Assembly (NCBI GenBank): GCA_963663605.2
Contig: CAXXVF010000001.1
Span: 534,269-598,268, forward strand
Direction: 5' to 3'
Source of the DNA: Sporobacter sp963663605
GTDB taxonomy: Bacteria; Bacillota; Clostridia; Oscillospirales; Oscillospiraceae
Length of the DNA stretch: 64,000 bases
Numbering within the stretch: position 1 is the first letter of the stretch; every line of letters starts with the position of its first letter. The notes under the pieces were generated by a model. The model made no database searches, had not been told where the DNA came from, and saw only the letters and a list, made by a program, of their open reading frames with translations. Made by a program: the position numbers and the translations under genes. Below are positions 41,772 through 51,086 of the stretch, piece by piece.

Positions 41772-42110
41772 ATATATACTCCATAACTCGATGGGCTTCA
41801 GCATGAACGAGTTTATTAAGTGATTACACATGCAGCTGCTTTAATTCTTAAAGGGTGGACCCGCCCTTTAAAGAGCGTTCCACCCTAATTTGTACATGTG
41901 TGTTGAGCATCCGTATTAGTATTATAATCAGCATATACTAAATCAAACCATTTGTATATAAGTTTAATCATATTGTTATAATTTTTATTATTAATATTTG
42001 TCAATATTAAATTAGGCTTTGTTGTCGTTGCCATTTGTGGAAATTTGCCTTTTTTAAAAGCCTCCTTATATTGGTTTGCTGCCTTTGACACAATTTACTA
42101 CAAAGCAAAA

Positions 42111-42139
42111 TTGACTTTATGTTAACTTGGTGTTATACT
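42111..42139 (+). promoter_or_regulatory. promoter of the radical SAM operon
   Basis: TTGACT (42111-42116), 17 bp, TATACT (42134-42139). The motif ACTACAAAG occurs at 42098 and again at 42137, the second inside a small palindrome (ACTACAAAGTAGT), so operator sites are possible. Confidence 0.75.
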
Positions 42140-42192
42140 ACAAAGTAGTTCTTTTAAGTAAGAGCGCTTAAATAAAAATGGATGATACCACG

Positions 42193-42220
42193 AAAGCCAC
42201 TTTTTATTAAAGTGGCTTTT
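42193..42220 (+). terminator. hairpin in the operon leader
   Basis: Perfect AAAGCCACTTT / AAAGTGGCTTT stem, TTATT loop, TTTTATCATT after it. It lies between the promoter and the first gene, so it may attenuate. Confidence 0.6.
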
Positions 42221-42295
42221 ATCATTGATGTTAAATGTATTATTTTACCAGCATCACCATTATATCACAAAATACGATTGCGAAAGGCAACGAAA

Positions 42296-42409
42296 ATGAG
42301 TTTTAAAAATCCGAATAAACTGAAAAAATCGAAGATAATAATAAAAAAGATCACTGCTAAGCCTGCAAAGGGAAAAATTGCAACGAAGCCAACAGATAAG
42401 CGTCAATGA
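42296..42409 (+). CDS. small lysine-rich protein
   Basis: 37 codons from ATG 42296. Strongly basic (KKSKIIIKKITAKPAKGK). The ribosome site is weak. Its stop overlaps an ATG (ATGA at 42406) of the next frame, suggesting coupling to the radical SAM gene. It could be a leader peptide. Low certainty. Confidence 0.35.
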   Translation: MSFKNPNKLKKSKIIIKKITAKPAKGKIATKPTDKRQ

Positions 42410-42420
42410 ATGGAGAAAAT

Positions 42421-43902
42421 ATGAAAATATTAATGGTTTATCCGAAAATCCCCATTACTTATTGGGGATTTCAGCATGCGCTGAAGTTTATTTCAAAAAA
42501 AGCGGCGTTTCCCCCTCTGGGACTGCTCACCATTGCAGCGATGCTGTCGGAGCGTTTTGAAAAGAAGCTTATTGATATGAATGTCGAGGTATTAAAGGAA
42601 AACGACATCTTATGGGCGGACTATGTCTTCATAAGCGCCATGGTCGTACAAAAGGACTCTGTCAGAGACGTCTTGCTGCGCTGTAAGAATGCCGGTGTAA
42701 AAACGGTTGCAGGAGGGCCGTTGTTCACATCGGAATATGAGCTTTTCGACGACGTGGATCACCTCGTTTTGAACGAGGGGGAGCTCACAATGCCTGAATT
42801 CATCAGAGATCTGGAGCTCGGCAAACCAAAGCATATTTATACATCAACCGAGTGGGCGGACCTGAGCGCGACGCCTGTCCCGGAATGGGGACTCATTAAT
42901 GTAAAAAAATATGCCTCTCTGAATATACAGTACTCACGCGGTTGCCCATTTAACTGCGAATTCTGTGATATTACAAAGCTTTTTGGGCATACACCGCGAA
43001 CAAAGGCAAAAGATCAGCTGCTTGCAGAGCTTGAAGCGATTTATCGTTCGGGCTGGAGAGGAGGGGTCTTCTTTGTCGACGATAATTTTATCGGCAACAA
43101 GAAGAAGCTGATTGATGATATTCTTCCCGCTGTTATCGATTGGATGGCAAAACACCACAATCCATTCCGTTTCCTGACCGAAGCATCCATAAATATCGCT
43201 GATGATGAGCACCTGATGAAAATGATGGTCAGCGCAGGTTTTTTTGATGTTTTTGTCGGGATTGAAACCCCGGACGAAAAAAGCCTGACCGAATGTAAAA
43301 AAAACCAGAACAAAAACCGCGACTTGATTTCAAGCATAAAGAAAATCCAGCAATTCGGGTTAGAGGTCCAAGGCGGATTTATTGTGGGGTTCGACAACGA
43401 TAATCCGACGATATTTAACCGCATGATCAGCTTTATCCAGGAAAGCGGCATCGTCACGGCGATGGTGGGCTTGCTGAACGCGCCCAAGGGCACAAATCTT
43501 TATCAGCGCTTACAGCGCGAGGGACGCCTGACGACGGAATTCTCCGGCGACAATACGAACTTTACGATGAATTTCGTCCCGAAAATGGATAAGAATCTGC
43601 TTGTAAAAGGCTACGAATCAATCGTATCCACCATCTACTCCCCCAAGCACTATTATGAACGTGTGAAGAATTTCCTGAAGTCATATACTCCCGGAAAATC
43701 GGTAAGAAAAGAAATCAGCGCGGTCAATATCACGGCATTTATAAAATCGATTTTCAGGCTAGGCATCATTGGAAAGGAACGTCGTTATTACTGGGAACTG
43801 CTGATCTGGTCGATTTTCAAGCGTCCAGACGTTTTTCCTGCGGCCGTCAGATTTTCCATATATGGATTTCACTTCAGAAAGATTTATGAGGGAATAGGTT
43901 AA
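42421..43902 (+). CDS. B12-binding radical SAM protein (DUF4070 type)
   Basis: 493 aa from ATG 42421 (TGGAG 5 nt upstream). N-terminal cobalamin-binding-like domain (about 1-140), radical SAM domain with the cluster motif RGCPFNCEFCD (about 172), and a C-terminal DUF4070-like part with the RLQREGRL region. Family members methylate or rearrange lipids, hopanoids or natural products. The next two genes are a six-hairpin glycosidase-like protein and a glycosyltransferase, so modification of a glycan or glycolipid is the best inference. The operon lies inside the tRNA-Leu island. Confidence 0.88.
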   Translation: MKILMVYPKIPITYWGFQHALKFISKKAAFPPLGLLTIAAMLSERFEKKLIDMNVEVLKENDILWADYVFISAMVVQKDSVRDVLLRCKNAGVKTVAGGPLFTSEYELFDDVDHLVLNEGELTMPEFIRDLELGKPKHIYTSTEWADLSATPVPEWGLINVKKYASLNIQYSRGCPFNCEFCDITKLFGHTPRTKAKDQLLAELEAIYRSGWRGGVFFVDDNFIGNKKKLIDDILPAVIDWMAKHHNPFRFLTEASINIADDEHLMKMMVSAGFFDVFVGIETPDEKSLTECKKNQNKNRDLISSIKKIQQFGLEVQGGFIVGFDNDNPTIFNRMISFIQESGIVTAMVGLLNAPKGTNLYQRLQREGRLTTEFSGDNTNFTMNFVPKMDKNLLVKGYESIVSTIYSPKHYYERVKNFLKSYTPGKSVRKEISAVNITAFIKSIFRLGIIGKERRYYWELLIWSIFKRPDVFPAAVRFSIYGFHFRKIYEGIG

Positions 43903-43928
43903 TTTTATTGCGATATAGGAGTTGCTAA

Positions 43929-45020
43929 GTGAAAACAAGCAAAAAGTCAAGAAAACTTAAAACAGATCATATTTTCCGCATGACCGACGACACAGGAATA
44001 CTGCATCGTTCCAACTACGGCGTCCCTGATCTTTCAGGGGGTTATACAACCATTGACAACGCGAGAGCACTTATTATGGCTGTCAAGCTATATAATCAGA
44101 CGCAATCAAAAAGAGTTGAGGACCTGATTTATAAGTATGTGTCCTTTCTGTCGAACGCCCAGAATGCAGATGGATCTTTTCGGAATACAATGGGATATAA
44201 TCGTGAGTTTTTGGAAGAGAACGGTTCCGAGGAGTGTTTTGGACGCTGCCTATGGGCGTTGTGCAATACCTTTTCGGATTTAAACATGCCGCATAGTATC
44301 AAGAAGGCCGCAAAAGATCTGATTGACAAAGCTTTGCCGAATTGCCTGAAACTAAAATCATCCAGAGCCGACGCATATGTGATCATCGGGCTGCATTATC
44401 TCGGTGATGAAAAAACCGACGGATATATTTCGAAACTTGCCGCTACACTTGCAAATCACTATATGCATTATAATAACGGCGACTGGCATTGGTTCGAAGA
44501 CAGCCTGACAAGCTGCAACGCTGTATTGCCTCGGGCGTTGCTGACGGCGTTTAAAACAACAAAAGAATTGAGGTATCTGAAAATCGGGCTGGAAAGCCTG
44601 TCGTTTCTGGAACGCATGACTTTTACCGAGAACTATTTCAAGCCAATCGGAAATAACGGAATGCGTTGCCAGGAGGACGAGACGGCCCAACTTGACGGAC
44701 AGCCCTTGGAAGCCTGCGAATCTACAGCGGCTTATGTGGAAGCTTACTTGGCAACGAATAATGCAGAGTATATCAAAAAAGCTAAAACCTGCTTTTCCTG
44801 GTATGTTGGCAGAAATTCAATACGGCATACTCTGCTGGATTATGAAACAGGGGGGTGTCATGACGGCATCGAATCTGACAGCCTGAATCCGAATCAGGGT
44901 GCGGAAAGTATCATATCCTTCTGGCTTGCGTACTTAGAGATAAAGAAATACTTAAAACTTCAAAATGACGCAGATAAAGAACGGAGGCAACCAAATAAAT
45001 ATCAAGGAAAAAAAGATTAA
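43929..45020 (+). CDS. six-hairpin glycosidase-like protein
   Basis: 363 aa. GTG start at 43929 with GGAG about 8 nt upstream. It opens with MTDDTGILHRSNYGVPDLSGG followed by TIDNARALIMA, a pattern found in (alpha/alpha)6-barrel proteins that accompany mannosyltransferase genes. Later WHWFEDSLTSCNAVLPRALL and GGCHDGI fit the same fold. Glycan hydrolysis or binding is likely; the substrate is unknown. It overlaps the next gene by 56 nt if that gene starts at ATG 44965. Confidence 0.7.
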   Translation: MKTSKKSRKLKTDHIFRMTDDTGILHRSNYGVPDLSGGYTTIDNARALIMAVKLYNQTQSKRVEDLIYKYVSFLSNAQNADGSFRNTMGYNREFLEENGSEECFGRCLWALCNTFSDLNMPHSIKKAAKDLIDKALPNCLKLKSSRADAYVIIGLHYLGDEKTDGYISKLAATLANHYMHYNNGDWHWFEDSLTSCNAVLPRALLTAFKTTKELRYLKIGLESLSFLERMTFTENYFKPIGNNGMRCQEDETAQLDGQPLEACESTAAYVEAYLATNNAEYIKKAKTCFSWYVGRNSIRHTLLDYETGGCHDGIESDSLNPNQGAESIISFWLAYLEIKKYLKLQNDADKERRQPNKYQGKKD

Positions 45021-46275
45021 TGTCGGCATTGGCTTTGTGACCGGGCGCAAAAATTTTAAAAATGTTATAAAAACGTATGTAAACAACTGGAATGAATCCG
45101 GGCTTGTCGATAATGAAAAAATTGCACTCCATCTTCTCGTCGCCTACGACTTGGGGTACACCGATACAACACTAAGCGACTATATGATTACCGACGAAGA
45201 AATATTGGACACGGTAGATTCGACTTATTATTGGGGCTCCTCCGCAATAACAAACGAGGCTCAATTTCTGGTTGGCAAAAACATTGTTACTTTGGAAGAG
45301 GCCAAGCTGATATTTGGCGAAGGCTATGCGATGAAACGTAATGCGGTTTTGTATTTTGCAATAAAAACCAAAATGGACTATCTCATTTTCTTTGATGACG
45401 ATGAATACCCAGTCGCAAATATCAGGGTCAACAACAGTATTGTATGGAACGGCCAGGAAGTTTTATCAACACATATAAAAAATATTATGCAGGCGGATAT
45501 GACACACGGGCACCATTGCGGTTACATTTCTCCGATTCCACAGCTGACCTTCAATAACAGGCTCTCCGAGGATGATTTCAGAATTTTTATTGAGTCAATA
45601 AGCAATGACATTATTAACTGGAATTCGGTTAAGGAAAAGATGAATAATGGCGGAGTTACATATGCTGACCTCGACATAATTAACAGCAGAATTACCGAAG
45701 TTGTTAAAGAGAAAAACGGAATGAAGTTCATTTCGGGCGCTAATCTGGGCTTTAATCTTAAAAATCTCGATAAATTATTTCCATTTTATAATCCGCCGGG
45801 AGCAAGGGGTGAAGACACTTTCCTGAGTACCTGTATTTGTGAATCTACAATAATAAAAGTTCCCTGTTACACATTCCACGATGGTTTCTCAACCTATGAG
45901 CATTTGCTTCTCGGTGTTCTTCCCAACAAACTAAAAGCTATGAAAGATGATTCCGGAGAAAATACAAAAAGGTTTTTGAGAGCTTCTATCGGGTGGATCA
46001 GATACAAACCCCTTTTGCTTTACATCACGCAAAGAGAAAGCTACGAAGATAAAATAATAGAAATAAAAGAGAACCTAAAAAATGTAATACCAAATATATG
46101 CAATTATATTGAAGATGACGGGTTTAAAGATATTTTGTCTGAGCTTGATTACTTTCATACACATGTGGAAGAGCATAATAAAGATTTCGAAAACACGAAG
46201 CACGGATGGCTGAAAATAACAAAGTTCTTAAAGAATACCGAGCTAAATAAGAATGGAGAATTTTTTGCTCAATGA
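44965..46275 (+). CDS. glycosyltransferase (GT-A like)
   Basis: 436 aa. Metal/nucleotide-sugar motif FFDDDEYP (about 150) and later GANLGFN and PPGARGEDTFLS, as in GT-A enzymes. The only ATG (44965) lies 56 nt inside the previous gene and has no ribosome site; GGAGG at 44985-44989 suggests a start a few codons later at a non-AUG codon. It is more AT-rich than the core genome. It completes a radical SAM / glycosidase / glycosyltransferase trio. Confidence 0.75.
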   Translation: MTQIKNGGNQINIKEKKINVGIGFVTGRKNFKNVIKTYVNNWNESGLVDNEKIALHLLVAYDLGYTDTTLSDYMITDEEILDTVDSTYYWGSSAITNEAQFLVGKNIVTLEEAKLIFGEGYAMKRNAVLYFAIKTKMDYLIFFDDDEYPVANIRVNNSIVWNGQEVLSTHIKNIMQADMTHGHHCGYISPIPQLTFNNRLSEDDFRIFIESISNDIINWNSVKEKMNNGGVTYADLDIINSRITEVVKEKNGMKFISGANLGFNLKNLDKLFPFYNPPGARGEDTFLSTCICESTIIKVPCYTFHDGFSTYEHLLLGVLPNKLKAMKDDSGENTKRFLRASIGWIRYKPLLLYITQRESYEDKIIEIKENLKNVIPNICNYIEDDGFKDILSELDYFHTHVEEHNKDFENTKHGWLKITKFLKNTELNKNGEFFAQ

Positions 46276-46383
46276 TGGACGAAGTTTCAGTTGATTATTT
46301 CAGCACTGAAAAAAGAAACAGATTGTTAGACATCCGTTAGATAAAATCCAAACTTTAACATAAGCATCAGGCTTAGGAAATAT

Positions 46384-46418
46384 AAAAAACTCTATAACCT
46401 TTACGGTTATAGAGTTTT
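46384..46418 (-). terminator. tRNA-Leu terminator
   Basis: AAAACTCTATAACC / GGTTATAGAGTTTT stem with a T6 run on the minus strand, 3 nt after the CCA end. Confidence 0.9.
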
Positions 46419-46420
46419 AC

Positions 46421-46508
46421 TGGTGCGCGAGGCGGGACTTGAACCCGCACGTCCATATTGGACACTAGAACCTGAATCTAGCGAGTCTGCCAATTCCACC
46501 ACTCGCGC
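46421..46508 (-). tRNA. tRNA-Leu (anticodon CAG)
   Basis: 88 nt including encoded CCA. Acceptor GCGCGAG / CTCGCGC, anticodon stem CTAGA/TCTAG with loop TTCAGGT (anticodon CAG), long variable arm (GTCC...GGAC), T-arm GCGGG-TTCAAGT-CCCGC. It is the intact attachment gene of the island to its 3' side; four fragments of its 3' half lie at 33329, 35261, 37342 and 38183. Confidence 0.97.
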
Positions 46509-46622
46509 ACGATAGCCTTAGTATATTAACATTCCCGGCCGCTTGTGTCAATAGCAAACTCAAGCAAATCTCCGGCAAATTCTCTGGTGGACTCCGGCAA
46601 AGCGCATACAGGAACTCCTGCG

Positions 46623-46647
46623 AAAAAACGCCCCGGCGGGGCGTTTT
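46623..46647 (-). terminator. terminator of the small membrane gene
   Basis: AAAACGCCCC / GGGGCGTTTT with a T6 run on the minus strand. Confidence 0.85.
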
Positions 46648-46649
46648 CT

Positions 46650-46883
46650 TTATCGGTCGCTGTGATCGCGCGTATCCGGGTCGTCGTTTTCCTTTTCCTT
46701 GTCCGCGTTCCTGACCGGCTCCTGCTTGCCGATACAGCCGATGAGGATCAAAATGAGGCCCAGTACGCCTGCAATCATTGACAGTTCGGTGAGAGAATAG
46801 TATACGGTCGCGTTCAGTGCGGCAAGAATGCCGAAAAGGATGAGCGCGAACCCCGCGATGATGAGCTTTATATTGAAATTCAT
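46650..46883 (-). CDS. small two-helix membrane protein
   Basis: 77 aa (ribosome site AGGAGG). Two membrane helices (about 6-24 and 32-52) and a charged, Asp/Glu/Arg-rich tail. No family is recognised. It is encoded alone, just outside the island and downstream of carB. Confidence 0.7.
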   Translation of the reverse strand: MNFNIKLIIAGFALILFGILAALNATVYYSLTELSMIAGVLGLILILIGCIGKQEPVRNADKEKENDDPDTRDHSDR

Positions 46884-46941
46884 TTTTTATACCTCCTGCA
46901 TCCGTTAACGGCAGCGAAGGGCAGGGGCGCGTTCCGTTCCC

Positions 46942-49900
46942 TTACATTTCCACCACGCCGTCGAAGCACTTGGTCGCGCCGCCGGTCATGAAGATGCCGT
47001 CGTCCGTGTAGCGGACTTTAAGGTCGCCGCCCGCGAGCTTGACCGTGATGTCGGTGTCTTTTTTGCAGTAACCGTTTTCGACGGCCGCCACCGCCGCCGC
47101 GCATGCGCCGGTGCCGCTGGCCTGTGTTTCGCCGTTGCCGCGCTCCCAGATGCGCATGCTGAGCGTGTTTTCGTTCATGACAAGGACGAATTCCGTATTG
47201 ACGCGTTCGGGGAACAGCTGGTCATGCTCAAACATCGGCCCGATCTGCTGGAGGTCCAGTCCGTGGATGTTCGGCATGAAGACGACACAGTGTGGGTTCC
47301 CGAGCGACAGGCAGGTGATGCGGTATTCGCTGTCGCCGATGATGACGGGCGTGTCGACGATACGTTCATTGGGCAGATTAACCGGTATGAGCGGGGGAGA
47401 AAATTCTGCCCGGCCCATATCGGCCGTGACGGTGGAGACCTTCTCGCCCGTTGTGTATACGCGCATTTTGCGCAGATTGCCGCCCATCTCGATCACTATG
47501 TCCTTTTTCGGAACAATACCGGTGTCGAACAGGTACTTGCAGACGCAGCGCAGCGCGTTGCCGCCGATGCCGCCGTTCGTGCCGTCCATGTTGTAGATCT
47601 GCACGGACGCGTCGGCCTTTTCCGACGGGAGTATCAAAACGACGCCGTCGCCGCCGATACCCAGGTGCCGGTCGGAAAGGCGGATGGAGAGGCTCTCCGG
47701 GCTCGTGATCGGGTTTCCTTCAAGACAGTTGAAGTAGATGTAGTCGTTTCCGCACGTCTGCATCTTCGAAAACGGCAGGCTGAGCTTCGTCCGGCGCATG
47801 TGGTTGATATCGACAAGCTCTATGGTGGACTGCCCGTACTTGCTCATCAGGCAGTCGACGACGGCGTTTGCCGTGTCGATAGACGTCAGGCAGGGGATGG
47901 CGCGCTCAACGGCCTTGCGCCGTATTTTAACGCTGTCGCGCGTCGGGATGCGTCCCTTCGTGGAGGTCGATATGACGTAGCTGACCACGCCGCTCTCTAT
48001 GAGCGTGAGGCCGTTGTTGTCGCTGTCGTGGATCTTGCCGACGGTGACGGCCTTGATGCCGACGTTTTCAATGGCCTCGGCGGTGCCTTTCGTTGCGTAG
48101 ACGGTGAAGCCGAGATCGGAGAATTTGCGCACGACGTGGAGGATCTCCGCTTTGTCGCGGTCGCGGACGGTCACAAAAATGCCGCCTGTTTTATTGAGCC
48201 GGTATCCGGCCGCGCGCAGACCTTTATACAGCGCTTCCTCGCGCGTCGTCGCCACGCCGAGCACCTCGCCCGTGGACTTCATTTCAGGGCCAAGCATCGT
48301 ATCGACATTCAAAAGCTTTTCAAATGAGAACACGGGCACCTTGACGGCGACGTACGGCGACTTTTTGTAAAGCCCCGTCCCGTACCCCATGTCCCTGAGA
48401 CTTTCGCCCACCATGCAGCGGGTGGCCAGCTCCACCATCGGAACGCCCGTGACTTTGCTGATATACGGGATCGTTCGCGACGAACGCGGGTTGACCTCTA
48501 TAACGTAAAGCTCTCCGTGGGCGATCAGGTACTGGATGTTGACAAGCCCGACCGTTTTAAGCGACAGGGCGAGCTTTTCCGTACTGTCCACGATGATCTT
48601 GCGCATATCGTCGTCGATGTTCCAGGCCGGGTACACCGCGATAGAGTCGCCGGAGTGGATGCCGGCGCGCTCGACGTGCTCCATGATGCCGGGGATGAGG
48701 ATCTCCTCGCCGTCGGATATGGCGTCGACCTCCAGCTCCGTGCCCATGAGGTACTTGTCGATAAGCACCGGGTTTTCAATATTCTGTGCGAGGATGATGG
48801 CCATGTACTCGCGGATATCCTCTTCGTTCCAGGCGATGATCATATTCTGCCCGCCGAGGACATACGACGGACGCATGAGTACCGGGAAACCGATTTTCTG
48901 TGCCGCAGCGAGCGCTTCAGTTTCGTTCATAACGGTGTCGCCGACGGGTCGGGCGATGCCGAGCTCCTCCAGCAGCGCGTCGAAGCGTTCCCGGTCTTCG
49001 GCGGCGTCGATACTGTCGGCAGCCGTGCCGAGAATTTTAACGCCTATTTTGTCGAGATATGCGGTCAGCTTGATGGCCGTCTGTCCGCCGAAGGCCACAA
49101 CGACGCCGTACGGCTTCTCCGTTTCAATGATATTCCGGACGTCCTCCGCCGTGAGCGGCTCGAAATACAGCCGGTCGGCCGTGTCGAAGTCCGTTGAGAC
49201 GGTCTCCGGATTGTTGTTGACGATAACGACGTCGTAGCCCGCTTCCTTGAGCGCCCAAACGCAGTGGACCGACGCGTAGTCGAACTCAATGCCCTGGCCG
49301 ATTCGGATGGGGCCGGAGCCGAAGACGATCACCGTCTTTTTGTCACAATCGTGCGCTTTGATAAATTCCTCGGCCTCGTTGACGCTGTCGTAGGTGGAGT
49401 AGAAGTAAGGCGTCTGAGCGGAAAACTCCGCCGCGCACGTATCGACCATTTTGAAAACGGCGCTCCGGGGTTTTGTGACCGTCTGGCCGGACAGCTTCTC
49501 GATCAGATTGTCGGGATAACCCATACGTTTGGCTTTGAGATACGTTTCGTCGTCATAGCCGTTTTTAAGGGTTTGTTCCATCTTCAGGAGATTATGGAGC
49601 TTGGACAGGAACCAGCGGTCGATTTTTGTTATATTGAATATATCTTCAATTGAAACGCCGCGCCGCATTGCCTCGTAGACCACAAAAATGCGCTCGTCCG
49701 TGCAGTCGCTGAGACGGGCGTATATCGTTGCGTCGTCCTGCTGCATGCAGATTTTGTCGCTCAGGCTGTCGTGGCCGATCTCCGCGCCGCGCACGGACTT
49801 CATGATGGCCTCTTCGAACGTCGTGCCGATGGCCATGACTTCGCCGGTGGCCTTCATCTGGGTGCCGAGCGTCCGCTTTGCGTACACGAACTTGTCAAAC

Positions 49901-50982
49901 GGCCACTTCGGGAACTTGACGACGACATAATCGAGGGCCGGCTCGAAGCAGGCGCTCGTTTTGCCCGTGACGGCGTTTTTAATCTCGCTGAGCGTATAGC
50001 CGATGGCGATCTTCGTGGCGACCTTCGCGATGGGGTAGCCGGTGGCCTTGGACGCCAGCGCCGAAGAGCGTGACACACGCGGGTTGACCTCGATGACCAT
50101 ATATTCAAAGCTGTCCGGATTGAGTGCAAACTGGACGTTGCACCCGCCTTCGACCTTCAGGGCGTTGATGATGTCGAGCGCCGCTGTTCTCAGCATTTGG
50201 TATTCCTTGTCGGAAAGCGTGACGGCCGGGGCGATGACGATGCTGTCGCCCGTGTGGACGCCCACAGGATCGAAGTTTTCCATCGAGCATACGGTGATGA
50301 CGTTGGCCAGCGCGTCGCGCATGACCTCGAATTCGATCTCTTTCCAGCCCGCGACGGACTGCTCAACGAGGATCTGCCCGATGGGCGACATCCGCAGGCC
50401 GCCCCGCGCTATTTCGTTTAATTCATCCATATTGTCCACGATGCCGCCGCCCGAGCCGCCGAGCGTGAAGGCCGGGCGGATAATGAGCGGGAAGCCGGTC
50501 TCTTCGGCGAAAGCCTGCGCATCCTCAAGGGTTGTGACGACTTTTGAGGGGATGACAGGCTGGCCGATCAACTGCATCGTTTCCTTGAACATCTGGCGGT
50601 CTTCCGCCTTGTCTATCGTTTCGGGGTTTGCGCCTAAGAGCTTTACGCCGTTTTCTTCCAAAAAACCGTCCTTTGCCAGCTGCATGGAAAGGGTAAGGCC
50701 GGTTTGCCCGCCCAGCGTCGACAGGAGGCTGTCGGGTTTTTCTTTTTTGATGATACGTTTTAAAACCGGGAGCGTCAGCGGTTCAATATAGATCCGATCC
50801 GCCATATGATTATCGGTCATAATGGTCGCGGGGTTAGAATTGACCAGCACAACCTCGATATTGTCTTCTTTCAAGGCGCGGCAGGCCTGCGTCCCGGCGT
50901 AATCGAATTCCGCCGCCTGACCGATGATGATGGGACCGGAGCCGATGACCATCGCTTTCTTGATATTTTTATTCAGTGGCAT
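46942..50982 (-). CDS. carB: carbamoyl-phosphate synthase large subunit fused to a DapF-like domain
   Basis: 1346 aa. Residues 1 to about 1060 are a complete CarB: two ATP-grasp halves (IRPAFTLGGSGGG and MRPSYVLGGQNM) and the MGS-like allosteric domain (about 935-1060). From about 1062 a diaminopimelate-epimerase-like domain follows (FSKMQTCGNDY, RLSDRHLGIGGDG, SLGNPHCVVF). DapF uses two cysteines in MCGN and ACGTG motifs; here they read IG1140-GN and AS1289-GTG, so both catalytic Cys are replaced. No ribosome site precedes the DapF part. CarB activity is expected, with CarA upstream; the fused domain is probably non-catalytic or uses other chemistry. Confidence 0.95.
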   Translation of the reverse strand: MPLNKNIKKAMVIGSGPIIIGQAAEFDYAGTQACRALKEDNIEVVLVNSNPATIMTDNHMADRIYIEPLTLPVLKRIIKKEKPDSLLSTLGGQTGLTLSMQLAKDGFLEENGVKLLGANPETIDKAEDRQMFKETMQLIGQPVIPSKVVTTLEDAQAFAEETGFPLIIRPAFTLGGSGGGIVDNMDELNEIARGGLRMSPIGQILVEQSVAGWKEIEFEVMRDALANVITVCSMENFDPVGVHTGDSIVIAPAVTLSDKEYQMLRTAALDIINALKVEGGCNVQFALNPDSFEYMVIEVNPRVSRSSALASKATGYPIAKVATKIAIGYTLSEIKNAVTGKTSACFEPALDYVVVKFPKWPFDKFVYAKRTLGTQMKATGEVMAIGTTFEEAIMKSVRGAEIGHDSLSDKICMQQDDATIYARLSDCTDERIFVVYEAMRRGVSIEDIFNITKIDRWFLSKLHNLLKMEQTLKNGYDDETYLKAKRMGYPDNLIEKLSGQTVTKPRSAVFKMVDTCAAEFSAQTPYFYSTYDSVNEAEEFIKAHDCDKKTVIVFGSGPIRIGQGIEFDYASVHCVWALKEAGYDVVIVNNNPETVSTDFDTADRLYFEPLTAEDVRNIIETEKPYGVVVAFGGQTAIKLTAYLDKIGVKILGTAADSIDAAEDRERFDALLEELGIARPVGDTVMNETEALAAAQKIGFPVLMRPSYVLGGQNMIIAWNEEDIREYMAIILAQNIENPVLIDKYLMGTELEVDAISDGEEILIPGIMEHVERAGIHSGDSIAVYPAWNIDDDMRKIIVDSTEKLALSLKTVGLVNIQYLIAHGELYVIEVNPRSSRTIPYISKVTGVPMVELATRCMVGESLRDMGYGTGLYKKSPYVAVKVPVFSFEKLLNVDTMLGPEMKSTGEVLGVATTREEALYKGLRAAGYRLNKTGGIFVTVRDRDKAEILHVVRKFSDLGFTVYATKGTAEAIENVGIKAVTVGKIHDSDNNGLTLIESGVVSYVISTSTKGRIPTRDSVKIRRKAVERAIPCLTSIDTANAVVDCLMSKYGQSTIELVDINHMRRTKLSLPFSKMQTCGNDYIYFNCLEGNPITSPESLSIRLSDRHLGIGGDGVVLILPSEKADASVQIYNMDGTNGGIGGNALRCVCKYLFDTGIVPKKDIVIEMGGNLRKMRVYTTGEKVSTVTADMGRAEFSPPLIPVNLPNERIVDTPVIIGDSEYRITCLSLGNPHCVVFMPNIHGLDLQQIGPMFEHDQLFPERVNTEFVLVMNENTLSMRIWERGNGETQASGTGACAAAVAAVENGYCKKDTDITVKLAGGDLKVRYTDDGIFMTGGATKCFDGVVEM

Positions 50983-51086
50983 AGTATCATCTCATCCTTT
51001 TCCTGCTGATTTACCATTTTCCCGTAGGATCGTTGCCGATGCCTATTTAAACGCTCTCCCCGCCGCCGGCGGGGAGATAGCGGCAA

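Noticed and set aside
41850..41886. AGGGTGGAAC...GTCCACCCT hairpin on the minus strand, reminiscent of the T-box motif
   Set aside because: The conserved ACCGCG part is missing and there is no stem I or specifier loop upstream; the downstream gene is not an aminoacyl or amino-acid gene. Treated as a plain hairpin.
41885..42091. 68-aa minus-strand frame
   Set aside because: Starts at GTG without a ribosome site, Asn/Lys/Thr-rich low-complexity AT sequence, overlaps promoter-side repeats. Possible but not supported.
47224..48327. 367-aa plus-strand open frame
   Set aside because: Antisense shadow of carB-dapF; Val/Asp/Arg-rich nonsense composition.
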